A stretch of 64,000 bases of DNA from Nonomuraea turcica (GCF_030718205.1 NZ_JAUZQF010000002.1:372001-436000), one strand, 5' to 3'; positions 18,135 to 27,947 are shown, counted from the first letter of the stretch. Notes: generated by a model not told the origin, from the letters alone. A program made the numbers and translations.

Positions 18135-20354
18135 TCACCTTTGGAAGCCTTGGATGGGGTTCGCCGACCATGTCGGCCGGCTGGCGGCTAACCGTTTCTC
18201 CTTCCGTGTGCATGAGGACATGACGCTGGGGCGGGGAAGCGCGCCCAGTCCTTCTGACGTGATCAGCCAACCGTCGGGAAGCTCCGCGCCCTGGTCCACC
18301 GCCGTGGCGATGTGCGCCATCGCGGCCAGCAGTCCTCCGTTCGCCGGCAGATAAATCGTGAGGAATCCCGGCATTTGCGGGTTGTGTCCGTTGGGGAGGA
18401 ACACGTTCTTGGGCGACGGGAGCAGGAGGGCGTCGATGGCACGGCCGACGTCGCCGAGGCGGGCTGCGGTCATCGCCATGACGGGGTAGTCCCAGCCCCA
18501 GCTGGACTGCAGGTCCCAGTGCTCCCATACGGAATCGAGCGTCGCGGACATTGTGGCCGGGTCCACGAGGTCGGTATCCGGTAGCCACCCCAACGCCATG
18601 AGCATGGACGGGTGATCCTTACGGATGAGCAGCGGGGGCGTCGCGATCGCGGCATATGTGCCATCGGGCAGCAATGCGGGCCGGCGCAGGTTCCGCGCCA
18701 CCCGGTCCCACTCCTCGCTCGGTTCGAGACCGAGCCGAGTTCTCCACTCGTTCGCCACGCCGAGCGCCCACGACCAGTACGCCAGCTCGAAGGTCGGATC
18801 GGCGTTCGTCGCCCGGTCGACGAGGTAGCTCTCCTGCGCGGGGATGAGCGGAGGCGGCAGCTCGAACGATCCGTCGCGCTCCTCGGCGAAGTCGGCCATG
18901 AAGTCGGCGGTCGCCTCGACGAGCGGGTAGTGACTTCGCAGGAACGACTCGTCGCGCCCGTCGCCACGCAGCAGCTCCAGCAGGTAGATCACGTGCGGCT
19001 GCTGCCACAGGAGGAAAACGCCGATGTTGCTCGGCGACTCGCGCGCGGACGGATCGGTCTGCTTCGGCCAGCGGGCTCCGCGGTACCCCTGCCGGCGGGC
19101 GGTCGCTTTCGCCGCCTCCAGGGCGCCGTGATACCAACGCATGCTGCGCTCGAGCAGATGCCCTCGACCCCACATCGGGAAATGCGCCGCATGCCACCAG
19201 TGCATCTCGAGGTGGAACTTCCCCGTCCAGGTGTTGTACGTCAGGCCGGACTCCGCGGAAGGCGTGACGCCGGCGCTGTTGACGGCCATGAGGTACTGCG
19301 AGAGAACGATGCGACGTTCGAGTTCCGGAGCTCGCGCGTCCGTGCTCCCCGCGAGGCTGACCGCGGCACCGGTGCTCCAGTGCTCTGCCCACCATGTCTC
19401 CGCGGACTCGCTGACGGCGGAGAAACCGTCCTTGTCCTGCTGCCGGCGATGATCCGGCGTCAGCGTCACAACGACCTCGAGGACATTGGCCCCTGTGTGC
19501 GCGACGACGGACTCGGCTCCCTTCCGCAGGCTGCCGGTGGTGCGGACGTCTACGCTGTAGGTCAGCGCTTCCACCCTGCGCCGGGCGTTCCAGTGGCCCT
19601 CCGTCCGCTGGTCCCAGACCGTCTCTTGCGCGAGCGGGAGTTCGAAGGCGGCGAGGTCGTCCGGCTGTTCGTCGAACACCCATGCAACGCCCCATCCGCG
19701 GAGCAGCAGGTCGGACTCGACCCGCACGGCGAAGCAGTGATCCCGCGGGTCGGCGACGGTGGTGACGTGGACGCCCTCGCCGTCGAGGACGTATTCGGCC
19801 TGGACCGACCCCGTCCACAGGTCGAGCTCGGTGCGGACGTCGGACAACGCGGTCGGATCGTCTAGCCCCGTCCCGTCGGGGCGGACCAGAGCGAGACGGC
19901 CGAGGTGAGCGCGGCGGGGATTGAAGTGGAACCACGCACCCGCGACGAACTCGTCGGCAATCGGATCGCCGGCACGTTGGAGACCCATGCGGTCGAGATA
20001 GGGCACCGGGCCGCGGGACGTCTCGTACAGGGTGGTCGCGTCCTCGAGTCGGAGCTCCCGGTCGGTGCGCGTCTCGTACCAGCCCCAGGTCGACTGGGTG
20101 CGCAAGGGGATCTGGAAGTCGTCGGCGTCGAATACGCGCGGGCGCTGCTCGGGCAGACCGGACAGCCCATCGTGAACGACGCGGTGCGGATCGGGGACAA
20201 GCTCGTGGAAGAACGGGAACGTCTGCAGTCCGGAGATGTCGACCGTGAGCGCGATGTCACCGTTGCCGACCGTGAGGACGTCAGCGGGGTGCGCGGACGT
20301 CAGCACGGGGTTGTGCCGTCGCACGAGGTGGCGCCGGTCGATTGCTTCGGGCAT
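18135..20354 (-). CDS. Six-hairpin glycosidase-like protein (GH65/GH95-like fold)
   Basis: 739 residues from ATG 20354, with AAGGAAAGGCGAGG directly upstream. There is no signal peptide, so it is cytoplasmic. The N-terminal ~300 residues look like a beta-sandwich (VLTVGNGDIALTVDISGLQTF). The rest is an (alpha/alpha)6 barrel with WTGKFHLEMHWWHAAHFPMW, similar to the acid-containing region of clan GH-L enzymes, and later HVIYLLELLRGDGRDESF and LQSSWGWDYPVMAMTAARLG. It should cut the imported oligosaccharide. The exact GH family and substrate are not certain. It is the first gene of the LacI-controlled operon. Its last ~35 residues are unlike the rest and may be unstructured. Confidence 0.75.
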   Translation of the reverse strand: MPEAIDRRHLVRRHNPVLTSAHPADVLTVGNGDIALTVDISGLQTFPFFHELVPDPHRVVHDGLSGLPEQRPRVFDADDFQIPLRTQSTWGWYETRTDRELRLEDATTLYETSRGPVPYLDRMGLQRAGDPIADEFVAGAWFHFNPRRAHLGRLALVRPDGTGLDDPTALSDVRTELDLWTGSVQAEYVLDGEGVHVTTVADPRDHCFAVRVESDLLLRGWGVAWVFDEQPDDLAAFELPLAQETVWDQRTEGHWNARRRVEALTYSVDVRTTGSLRKGAESVVAHTGANVLEVVVTLTPDHRRQQDKDGFSAVSESAETWWAEHWSTGAAVSLAGSTDARAPELERRIVLSQYLMAVNSAGVTPSAESGLTYNTWTGKFHLEMHWWHAAHFPMWGRGHLLERSMRWYHGALEAAKATARRQGYRGARWPKQTDPSARESPSNIGVFLLWQQPHVIYLLELLRGDGRDESFLRSHYPLVEATADFMADFAEERDGSFELPPPLIPAQESYLVDRATNADPTFELAYWSWALGVANEWRTRLGLEPSEEWDRVARNLRRPALLPDGTYAAIATPPLLIRKDHPSMLMALGWLPDTDLVDPATMSATLDSVWEHWDLQSSWGWDYPVMAMTAARLGDVGRAIDALLLPSPKNVFLPNGHNPQMPGFLTIYLPANGGLLAAMAHIATAVDQGAELPDGWLITSEGLGALPRPSVMSSCTRKEKRLAASRPTWSANPIQGFQR

Positions 20355-20458
20355 CCTCGCCTTTCCTTGAATCTTGAGTCTCAGCTGCAGTGGATGCAGG
20401 GACCGCCGTTCGACACGGAGTCGTCGGCAGGGGGCGGGGCAGGGCCCCGAATGCGAGT

Positions 20459-20575
20459 TAACGTAGCCGTTACGCCGCGAGCAGGTCAAGGAAAAATGTG
20501 TACCGGTCTACGGCATCACTGGTAGCCGAGAGGGGCAAGTTCTCGATCTTCGGCTATCTTGCATAGACCGGTCTA
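20459..20575. promoter_or_regulatory. LacI operators in the divergent spacer
   Basis: Three palindromic elements lie between the glycosidase operon and lacI. TAGACCGGTCTA (20564-20575) is a perfect 12-bp palindrome with the central CG typical of LacI sites. TACCGGTCTA (20501-20510) repeats ten bases of it with one change, 63 bp away. TAACG-TAGC-CGTTA (20459-20472) is a second type with perfect 5-bp arms. The first two share the core ACCGGTCTA or CCGGTCTA and could be bridged by a tetramer or two dimers. Binding by the adjacent LacI protein is inferred. Confidence 0.65.
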
Positions 20576-20634
20576 CGTGCGCGACGATCTCGGCACCGTA
20601 GAATCGGCAGGACTCGGTTCGAGAAGGGATCCCC

Positions 20635-21702
20635 ATGGTCGCGCCTGAGCGACGACGAAGAGTGACCATTTCTGACGTGGCGAAACACGCCGGAGTCTCT
20701 AAGGCGGCCGTCTCCAAGGTCATCCGCAACGACTACGGCGTCAGCGAGTCCATGCGAGACCGCGTCAAGCGGGCCATCGACGAGCTCGGCTATCGCCCTC
20801 AGGCGGCCGCGCGGGCGCTGCGCGGACGGTCGTTCACCATCGGCGTGCTCATGCAGCACATCGGGATCCCGTTCTACGCCGAGATCATGACCGGCCTGGT
20901 GGATCAGCTCACCGAGTCCGACTACCAGGCGATCATGATCCAGGGAGGCACCCGCGACAAGACCGAGAAACGTGCCCTGGACGCTCTGATAGACCGGCAG
21001 GTGGACGGCATCCTCCTGATCGCTCCGCTTTCCGGCCGCGGACAGCTGGAGCAAGTGGCACGCGAGATCCCCACCCTGGTGCTCGGCCGGCACGACCGGT
21101 CGCCGGCGTACGACTCGATCGTCGACGACGACCGCATCGGCTCCGAGCTCGTCATGGAACACCTGATCGGGCTCGGCCACCGTCGCATCGGGCACATCAC
21201 CTTCCAGCAGGAGCACGGACGGCCGGCCGACCAGATGCCGCACATCAGAGCCGACACCTACGAGCGAGTGATGCGCGAGCACGGGTTCGCCGACGAGATC
21301 GCCGTCGCCGCGACCTCCTACTCCGAGGAAGGCGGCTACCACGGCGCCCGCGAACTGCTGAGCCGCTCTCCGCGCCCCACCGCGATCTTCGCCGGTGCCG
21401 ACGAGGCGGCTCTCGGCGTCCTGGCCGCGCTGCACGAGGCCGGCCTGTCCGTCCCCGGCGACGTCTCCGTGGCCGGCTACGACAACACCAGACTGGCCGC
21501 TCATCCCAACATCGCGTTGACCACCGTCAACCAGGACGGAGTCGTCATGGGCCGGACGGCCGGGCGGCTGCTGCTCGAGCGCATCGAAGGCCGCTCGGCG
21601 GCTGTGCACTTCTCGGTCATTCCGAGCCTGGTCATCCGGCGCTCCACCGCGTCTCCCCACCCACGTCCCGCCGATGCCGAAACGCAGATGCCGTCGGGGT
21701 GA
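20635..21702 (+). CDS. LacI family repressor of the sugar locus
   Basis: 355 residues. The N-terminal helix-turn-helix and hinge are complete: VTISDVAKHAGVSKAAVSKV, then VKRAIDELGYRPQAAARALRG. The periplasmic-binding-protein-like effector domain follows from about residue 65 (FTIGVLMQHIGIPFYAEIM; SVAGYDNTRLAAHPNIALTT). It probably represses the divergent glycosidase/ABC operon and the GH2 gene that starts 48 bp downstream, and is released by an imported sugar. Operators with a central CG lie directly upstream. Confidence 0.92.
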   Translation: MVAPERRRRVTISDVAKHAGVSKAAVSKVIRNDYGVSESMRDRVKRAIDELGYRPQAAARALRGRSFTIGVLMQHIGIPFYAEIMTGLVDQLTESDYQAIMIQGGTRDKTEKRALDALIDRQVDGILLIAPLSGRGQLEQVAREIPTLVLGRHDRSPAYDSIVDDDRIGSELVMEHLIGLGHRRIGHITFQQEHGRPADQMPHIRADTYERVMREHGFADEIAVAATSYSEEGGYHGARELLSRSPRPTAIFAGADEAALGVLAALHEAGLSVPGDVSVAGYDNTRLAAHPNIALTTVNQDGVVMGRTAGRLLLERIEGRSAAVHFSVIPSLVIRRSTASPHPRPADAETQMPSG

Positions 21703-21749
21703 GGGCACGTGCCGCTCACCCCGCATGCACATGGCGACTGAGGAGTTAC

Positions 21750-24173
21750 GTGATCCGCACATCGTTCAACGACAACTGGCAGTTCCGTCCGAAGGTCAAT
21801 CCATTTGCCGAACTGGCCGGAACCGCGGTCCCGTACGAGGCGGTGACGGTGCCGCATGACGCGATGATCACCCGCGACCGCGAGCCCACCATGGACGGCG
21901 CCGCGACCGCCTATTTCCCCGGTGGGGCGTACGAGTACCGCAAGACGTTCTTCGCACCCGAGGAGCACCGGGGCAAGCGGGTCATGCTGGAGTTCGAGGG
22001 CGTCTACCGGGACGCCACCGTGTTCGTCAACGGAAACTACGCCGGGCAGCGCCCGTACGGATACTCGCGGTTCTTCATCGACGCCGACCGGTTCCTGCGG
22101 TTCGGCGAGAACAACGAGATCCGGGTGGAGTGCCGCACCCATCAGGACTCGCGCTGGTACTCCGGCGCGGGCATCTACCGCGACACCTGGCTGCTCGTCG
22201 GCGATGTGGTCCGCATCAGCCCGGACGGCGTCCGCGTCACCACCCCGGACATCGACACCGAACGTGCGGTGGTGGAGGTCGCGACCACGATCGAGAACGA
22301 CTCCATCGACATCCGCACCGTCGAACTGGTCACGGAGATCCGCGATGCCGCGGGAACCGTCGTCGCATCGGACACCACGCCGATCACGGTACAGCCTCGC
22401 GAAGCGGCCATCGCTCGCCGGCGCCTCTACGTCCGCGACCCCTCGCTGTGGAGCCCGGACTCGCCCGCACTGTACACGTGCGCGGTGTCCCTGACGGACA
22501 TCGACGCCGTGGAGGTCGCCTTCGGCATCCGGTCCTTGCGTCTGGACCCCGAGCACGGGTTGCGGATCAACGGCGAGACGGTCAAGCTGCGCGGCGCCTG
22601 CATGCACCACGACAACGGACCGCTGGGCGCCGCGACGTTCGCCCAAGCCGAGGAGCGCCGCGTGCGGCTGCTCAAGAACGCGGGATTCAACGCGATCCGC
22701 ATGTCGCACCATCCCATGAGCATCGCGATGCTCGACGCCTGCGACCGCCTCGGCATGCTCGTGGTGGACGAGACGTTCGATATGTGGACCTGGGGCAAGA
22801 ACCCGTTCGACTACAGCCTCAACTTCCCCGAATGGTGGGAACGCGATATCGAGGCGATGGTGGCCAAGGACTACAACCATCCCAGCGTCGTCCTCTACTC
22901 CCTCGGCAACGAAATCCCCGAAACCGGTTCACCCACCGGGGCCATGTGGAGCCGCAGACTCGCCGAGAAGGTTCGTTCACTGGACGACACCCGCTTCCTC
23001 ACCAACGCGATCAACAACCTGCTGGCTCTGCTGCCCGATCTCACCGACCTGCGAGCCGAGGGAGGCGAGGACACCGGCATCAACACCCTGATGGCCGACA
23101 GCGGATTCGACGTGAACGCCGTCGCCGCCTCCGAACTGGTCACCACCCGCACCGCCGAGTCCTACAGCGTGCTCGACGTGGCCGGGATGAACTACTCGGA
23201 AATCCGCTACGCGAGTGACCGCACGCTGTTCCCGAACCGGATCATCCTGGGCACGGAGACCTTCCCGACCCGCATTGACGACAACTGGCGACTGGTCAAG
23301 CAGCACAGCCATGTCATCGGCGATTTCACCTGGACCGGCTGGGATTACCTGGGCGAGGTCGGTATCGGCCGACCGCAGTACTCCACATCGGACACTCCGC
23401 ATCCCACGTTCGCCGCGCCGTATCCGTACCTGCTGGCCGGCTGCGGCGACCTCGACATCACCGGCCACCGACGTCCCGTCTCCTACTACCGGGAGATCGT
23501 TTTCGGCCTGCGCGTCCAGCCCTATATCGCGGTCCAGCGGCCGCAGCACCATGGCAAGACCGTCACGAGCAGCCGGTGGGCCTGGAGCGACACCCTCGCC
23601 GGCTGGACCTGGCCCGGCCACGAAACCGCCCCGATCATCGTCGAGGTGTACAGCGCCGCGGACGAGGTCGAACTGCTGGTCAACGGCCGCTCCCTCGGAC
23701 GCAACCCGGTCGGCGAACAACACCGCTTCCGCACCGAGTTCGAGACCGCCTACGAGCCAGGCGAACTGCTCGCCATCGCCTACTGCGACGGCGTCGAATC
23801 CGGCCGCGATATCCTGCGCACCGCGACCGGCCCCGTTGTGCTGCAGGCCGTACCCGATCGACCGGTCATCACGGCGGGTGTCGGCGACCTCGCCTATATC
23901 ACCTTCACCCTGGTCGATTCGGCCGGGACAGTGCACACCGCAGCCGACCGGCCCGTGCGGGTGGACGTCTCCGGTGACGGGACGCTGATCGGCTTCGGCA
24001 GCGCCGACCCGTCGACCAAGGAACGGTTCGACGCGACCGAGCACCACACCTACGAGGGCCGTGCGCTCGCCGTGGTCAAGCCGACCGCGCCCGGCACCAT
24101 CCGCTTGACCGCCGCCGCCCCAGATTGCGACCCGGTCGACGTGCTGGTCACGGTGGAAAAGCCGGACCGATGA
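21750..24173 (+). CDS. GH2 family beta-galactosidase-like enzyme
   Basis: 807 residues from GTG 21750, with TGAGGAG upstream. Domains: GH2 sugar-binding jelly roll (about 1-155; FPGGAYEYRKTFFAP), immunoglobulin-like domain (160-260), TIM barrel (about 262-560), then DUF4982-like and further Ig-like domains. The acid/base is E388 in YSLGNEIPE and the nucleophile is E503 in LGTETFPTR. No signal peptide, so it acts inside the cell. It is transcribed with lacI and likely trims beta-linked sugars from the oligosaccharide taken up by the adjacent importer. Beta-galactosidase is the commonest activity of this architecture; others are possible. Confidence 0.85.
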   Translation: MIRTSFNDNWQFRPKVNPFAELAGTAVPYEAVTVPHDAMITRDREPTMDGAATAYFPGGAYEYRKTFFAPEEHRGKRVMLEFEGVYRDATVFVNGNYAGQRPYGYSRFFIDADRFLRFGENNEIRVECRTHQDSRWYSGAGIYRDTWLLVGDVVRISPDGVRVTTPDIDTERAVVEVATTIENDSIDIRTVELVTEIRDAAGTVVASDTTPITVQPREAAIARRRLYVRDPSLWSPDSPALYTCAVSLTDIDAVEVAFGIRSLRLDPEHGLRINGETVKLRGACMHHDNGPLGAATFAQAEERRVRLLKNAGFNAIRMSHHPMSIAMLDACDRLGMLVVDETFDMWTWGKNPFDYSLNFPEWWERDIEAMVAKDYNHPSVVLYSLGNEIPETGSPTGAMWSRRLAEKVRSLDDTRFLTNAINNLLALLPDLTDLRAEGGEDTGINTLMADSGFDVNAVAASELVTTRTAESYSVLDVAGMNYSEIRYASDRTLFPNRIILGTETFPTRIDDNWRLVKQHSHVIGDFTWTGWDYLGEVGIGRPQYSTSDTPHPTFAAPYPYLLAGCGDLDITGHRRPVSYYREIVFGLRVQPYIAVQRPQHHGKTVTSSRWAWSDTLAGWTWPGHETAPIIVEVYSAADEVELLVNGRSLGRNPVGEQHRFRTEFETAYEPGELLAIAYCDGVESGRDILRTATGPVVLQAVPDRPVITAGVGDLAYITFTLVDSAGTVHTAADRPVRVDVSGDGTLIGFGSADPSTKERFDATEHHTYEGRALAVVKPTAPGTIRLTAAAPDCDPVDVLVTVEKPDR

Positions 24174-24203
24174 CCACGAAGCCGTAGGAATGAGGCGCAG
24201 GCC

Positions 24204-24836
24204 CTACGAGAAGGCCTCGGGTGGAAGCCCCGGGATGACCGAGAGGAGGAACTGGCGGATCGCGGACTCGACCTTGACGGAGTCGCGGTCGAAGAGCCAC
24301 TGGGCCTGCAGGCCGTTGATGAGGGAGATGGTCATGGTGGCCAGCGTCTCGGGGTCGATCGTCGGGCGCAGTCCGTTGCGTTCGACGAGCGCGGTGAAGG
24401 TGTCGGCGTAGAAGCGGCGGAGATTGCGGTAGCGCTCGGCGTAGTAGGCGTGCGCGGGGTGATCGGGAGAGGTGGCCTCGCCTGACACGACGCAGTGCAG
24501 CTCCATGAGCCCCGGCTGCAGTTCGTTGTCGACGATGACGGCGATCATGCCCTTGAGCGTCTCGACGGGATCGGCCGCGGGGTCCAGCACCTTGGCCGAT
24601 TCCAGGAACTCGGTACCGCGTTCGTCGCGCAGCTCCAGCACCCCGAGGAGCAGGTCCTCCTTCCGCGGGAAATGGTGCAGCAGCCCGGTGTGGCTGATGC
24701 CCGCGCGCTTGGCGATGTCCTTCATGGTCGCGCCGTAGAAGCCGGTTTCGCCGAAGGCGTCCACGCAGGCCTCGAGGACGCGCCGCCGCACCGCCGCCGT
24801 CTTCGCGTACGGGCCGCGGTTGCCGGATGCCGCCAT
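24204..24836 (-). CDS. TetR family regulator of the glucosidase/glucuronidase operon
   Basis: 210 residues. Helix-turn-helix: GATMKDIAKRAGISHTGLLHHFPRKEDLL (about 35-63). The C-terminal half is of the BetI/TetR_C type (PGLMELHCVVSGEATSPDHPAH; LRRFYADTFTALVERNGLRP). It diverges from the GH1-GUS pair with a 93-bp spacer and probably represses it. It resembles in build the second TetR of this island (28781-29419), so the two may respond to related plant glycosides or aglycones. Confidence 0.88.
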   Translation of the reverse strand: MAASGNRGPYAKTAAVRRRVLEACVDAFGETGFYGATMKDIAKRAGISHTGLLHHFPRKEDLLLGVLELRDERGTEFLESAKVLDPAADPVETLKGMIAVIVDNELQPGLMELHCVVSGEATSPDHPAHAYYAERYRNLRRFYADTFTALVERNGLRPTIDPETLATMTISLINGLQAQWLFDRDSVKVESAIRQFLLSVIPGLPPEAFS

Positions 24837-24879
24837 GGACGCTCCTCCAAATTAGTATCGCGTTTCGGTTTTCATGCTA

Positions 24880-24900
24880 GCGTTTGGCGCCAGCGTCACA
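24880..24900. promoter_or_regulatory. Candidate operator between tetR and GH1 gene
   Basis: The spacer carries GCGTTTCGG and GCGTTTGGC 20 bp apart, and an 8-bp perfect palindrome TGGCGCCA at 24885-24892. It is the only symmetric element seen between the divergent genes. Assignment to the TetR protein is weak. Confidence 0.3.
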
Positions 24901-24929
24901 ACCCATGGTCTCGAGCAAGGAACTCAACC

Positions 24930-26129
24930 ATGCCCCAGCTCCCCTCCAGGTTCCTCTGGGGTGCGGCCACAGCGCCGCACCAGATCGAAGGCAACAACGT
25001 CAACAGCGACTGGTGGGCTCTCGAACAGCAGATGCCCGGCATGCAGCGCAGCGGCGACGCGGTCGACAGCTACCACCGCTACGCCGAGGACATGCGCCTG
25101 CTGGCCGAGGCCGGGCTCAACGCCTACCGCTTCGGCATCGAATGGGCCCGCATCGAGCCGGTTCCCGGGGAGTTCTCCCGAGCCGAGCTCGCCCACTACC
25201 GCAGGATGATCGACACCGCCTTGGACTTGGGGCTCGCCCCGGTCGTCACCCTGCACCACTTCACGAACCCGCGGTGGTTCGCCGAGACCGGCGGATGGCT
25301 GGGCAACCAGGCGATCGAGCGCTTCGAGGCCTACGTCCGGGAGGCCGCGAGCATTCTCGACGGCGTCGAATGGGTGTGCACGCTCAACGAGCCCAACATG
25401 CTCGCCCTCATGATCGGGATGGCCCGGGACGCACAGCCCCAGCGGTCCACCGAGGAGTGGATGAGCCCCACCGTCGAAGGCGCCGCACGACCCGTGCTGC
25501 CCGACCCCGACCCCAAGATCGGCGCGCGGCTGGCCGAGGCACACGACGCGGCCCGCGCGGTCCTGAAGCAGCACACCGGGGCGGCCGTCGGCTGGACGGT
25601 GGCCTGCCAGTCGCTCACCGCGACCCCCGGCAACGAGGACAAGCTGCGGGAGGTGCGCTACGTCCGCGAGGACCTCTACCTGGAGGCGGCCCGCGGTGAC
25701 GACTTCATCGGCGTGCAGTCCTACTCCAGCCAGGCCGTCGACGAGAACGGCGTCGTCCCGCACCCGCAGCACCCGGACAACACGATGACCGGCAACGCCT
25801 ACCGGCCCGACGCGCTCGGCATCGCGGTCCGGCACGCCTGGGAGACGACCGGCCGCACGCCGATCCTCATCACCGAGAACGGCATCGCCACTCCCGACGA
25901 CACGCGGCGGATCGCGTACACCTCCGAGGCCCTCGGCCACCTGTTCGCCGCGATGGACGACGGCATCGACGTCCGGGGCTACCTCCACTGGACCGCGCTG
26001 GACAACTTCGAGTGGGGCCACTGGGAGCCGACCTTCGGTCTCATCGCCGTCGACCGCACCACGTTCGAGCGGCACCCCAAGCCGAGCCTGGCCTGGCTGG
26101 GCGAGGTCGCCCGCCGTGGGGAGATCTGA
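24930..26129 (+). CDS. GH1 family beta-glucosidase
   Basis: 399 residues, a little shorter than the ~440-470 usual for the family. The TIM barrel has the full set of motifs: FLWGAATAPHQIEGNN at the N-terminus, the acid/base E154 in CTLNEPN, the nucleophile E316 in ILITENGIA, and the aglycone/glycone loop TALDNFEWGHWEPTFGLIAVD. No signal peptide: cytoplasmic. ATG 24930 has AAGGAA upstream. It should cut beta-glucosides after uptake. Its TGA overlaps the ATG of the glucuronidase (TGATG), so the two are co-translated. Confidence 0.93.
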   Translation: MPQLPSRFLWGAATAPHQIEGNNVNSDWWALEQQMPGMQRSGDAVDSYHRYAEDMRLLAEAGLNAYRFGIEWARIEPVPGEFSRAELAHYRRMIDTALDLGLAPVVTLHHFTNPRWFAETGGWLGNQAIERFEAYVREAASILDGVEWVCTLNEPNMLALMIGMARDAQPQRSTEEWMSPTVEGAARPVLPDPDPKIGARLAEAHDAARAVLKQHTGAAVGWTVACQSLTATPGNEDKLREVRYVREDLYLEAARGDDFIGVQSYSSQAVDENGVVPHPQHPDNTMTGNAYRPDALGIAVRHAWETTGRTPILITENGIATPDDTRRIAYTSEALGHLFAAMDDGIDVRGYLHWTALDNFEWGHWEPTFGLIAVDRTTFERHPKPSLAWLGEVARRGEI

Positions 26130-27904
26130 TGCTGCGACCGCGTTCCACCTCCACCCGCGAGCTGGTGAATCTCGACGGCCTGTGGCGCTTCGCCCTCGAC
26201 GGCGGCCCCGGCCCGCTGGACACCACGCTGGAGGCGGCGGTCCCGGCCAGCTACAACGACCTGTTCACCGACAGCGCGATCCGCGACCACGTGGGCTGGG
26301 CCTGGTACCAGCGCCAGGTGCGGGTGCCGCGCGGCTGGGCCGGCGAACGCGTCGTCCTGCGCGTCGACGCCGCCACCCACCACGGCCGCGTCTACGTCGA
26401 CGACATCCTCGTCGCCGAGCACACCGGCGGCTACACGCCGTTCGACGCCGACATCACCGAGCACGTGCGCGCCGGGCAGGAGTTCCGCCTCACCATCGGC
26501 GTCAGCAACGAACTGACCGACACCACGATCCCGCCCGGCACGATCACCGTCACCGCCGACGGGCGGCGCCGGCAGACGTACCTGCACGACTTCTACAACT
26601 ACGCGGGCCTGGCCCGCTCGGTGTGGCTCTGCAGCCGCCCGCCCGTGCACGTCGAGGACATCACGATCGTGACCGCCCTCGACGAAAGAACCGGCACGGT
26701 CGAGTATGCGATCCGGACCAGCGCACCCGCGCCGGTCCGGGTGCGAGCGCTCGACGCCACCGGCACGGAGGTCGCGACGGCGGACGGTGCGTACGGCACC
26801 CTGCGCATCGACGACGTGACGCCGTGGCGGCCGGGCGCGGCCTACCTCTACGACCTGCTCGTCGAAGTGCTCGACGGCGACCAGGTGATCGACAGCTACA
26901 CCCAGCCGTTCGGTGTACGGACCGTGGAGGTGCGCGGCACGCAGTTCCTCATCAACGGCGAGCCGTTCTACTTCACCGGCTTCGGCAAGCACGAGGACAC
27001 GCCCGTACGCGGCAAAGGTCATGACAACGCCTACCTCGTCCACGACTTCCAGCTCATGGACTGGATCGGCGCCAACTCCTTCCGCACCTCGCACTACCCC
27101 TACGCCGAGGAGGTGATGGAGTTCGCCGACCGGCACGGCATCGTCGTCATCGACGAGACCGCCGCCGTCGGGCTCAACCTTGCCGTCGCCTCCGGCCTCA
27201 CCGGCGCTCCGCCCCGGCCCACCTTCTCACCGGAGACCTTCGGCGAGGCCACCCACGAGGCGCACGCCCAGGCGATCCGCGAGCTGATCGCCCGGGACAA
27301 GAACCACCCCAGCGTCGTCATGTGGTGCATCGCCAACGAGCCGTCCTCCAACGAGGAGGGCGCACGCGAGTACTTCGAGCCGCTAGTGGAGCTCACCCGC
27401 AAGCTCGACCCCACCCGCCCGGTGAGCTACGCGGCCGTGATCTTCGCCACGCATGAGAACGACCGCATCGCCGACCTCTTCGACGTCCTGTGCATCAACC
27501 GCTACTACGGCTGGTACGTCGCCACCGGCGACCTCGCCACCGCCGAGACCTACCTGGAGCACGACCTGCGCGGCTGGGCCGGCACATACGGCAAGCCCAT
27601 CATGATGAGCGAGTACGGCGCCGACACCATGCCCGGCCTGCACTCGGTGTGGGACACCCCGTGGACCGAGGAGTACCAGCAGGCCTACCTCGAGATGAAC
27701 CACCGCGTCTTCGACCGCATCGAGGCGTTCATCGGCGAGCACGTGTGGAACTTCGCCGACTTCCAGACCTCCCACGGCATCCACCGCGTCGACGGCAACA
27801 AAAAGGGCGTGTTCACCCGCGACCGCAGACCCAAGGCCGCCGCCCACGCACTGCGCGCACGTTGGAAGCCGCTCGCCGGCCGCAAACCGCCGGGCACGGA
27901 GTAG
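26129..27904 (+). CDS. uidA: Beta-glucuronidase (GH2)
   Basis: 591 residues, matching classical bacterial GUS (~600). Jelly roll (1-180), Ig-like domain (180-270) and TIM barrel with SHYPYAEEVMEFADRHG, acid/base E404 in CIANEPSS and nucleophile E495 in MSEYGADT. The C-terminal NKKG motif (N557-G560, in HRVDGNKKGVFTRD) is the carboxylate clamp that selects glucuronides over galactosides, so the name is well supported. WNFADFQT is the usual GUS motif as well. Cytoplasmic; likely removes glucuronic acid from plant or animal conjugates such as flavonoid or triterpenoid glucuronides. Confidence 0.94.
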   Translation: MLRPRSTSTRELVNLDGLWRFALDGGPGPLDTTLEAAVPASYNDLFTDSAIRDHVGWAWYQRQVRVPRGWAGERVVLRVDAATHHGRVYVDDILVAEHTGGYTPFDADITEHVRAGQEFRLTIGVSNELTDTTIPPGTITVTADGRRRQTYLHDFYNYAGLARSVWLCSRPPVHVEDITIVTALDERTGTVEYAIRTSAPAPVRVRALDATGTEVATADGAYGTLRIDDVTPWRPGAAYLYDLLVEVLDGDQVIDSYTQPFGVRTVEVRGTQFLINGEPFYFTGFGKHEDTPVRGKGHDNAYLVHDFQLMDWIGANSFRTSHYPYAEEVMEFADRHGIVVIDETAAVGLNLAVASGLTGAPPRPTFSPETFGEATHEAHAQAIRELIARDKNHPSVVMWCIANEPSSNEEGAREYFEPLVELTRKLDPTRPVSYAAVIFATHENDRIADLFDVLCINRYYGWYVATGDLATAETYLEHDLRGWAGTYGKPIMMSEYGADTMPGLHSVWDTPWTEEYQQAYLEMNHRVFDRIEAFIGEHVWNFADFQTSHGIHRVDGNKKGVFTRDRRPKAAAHALRARWKPLAGRKPPGTE

Positions 27905-27907
27905 GGC

Positions 27908-27937
27908 ACCGGCGACGTGCGGCTTCTCCCGGCCGGT
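27908..27937. terminator. Possible hairpin between convergent genes
   Basis: ACCGGC (27908-27913) pairs with GCCGGT (27932-27937) in the 43-bp space between the convergent glucuronidase and SDR genes. There is no U-tract and the loop is long, so this is only a weak candidate for a shared terminator. Confidence 0.25.
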
Positions 27938-27947
27938 AGATGTCCGC

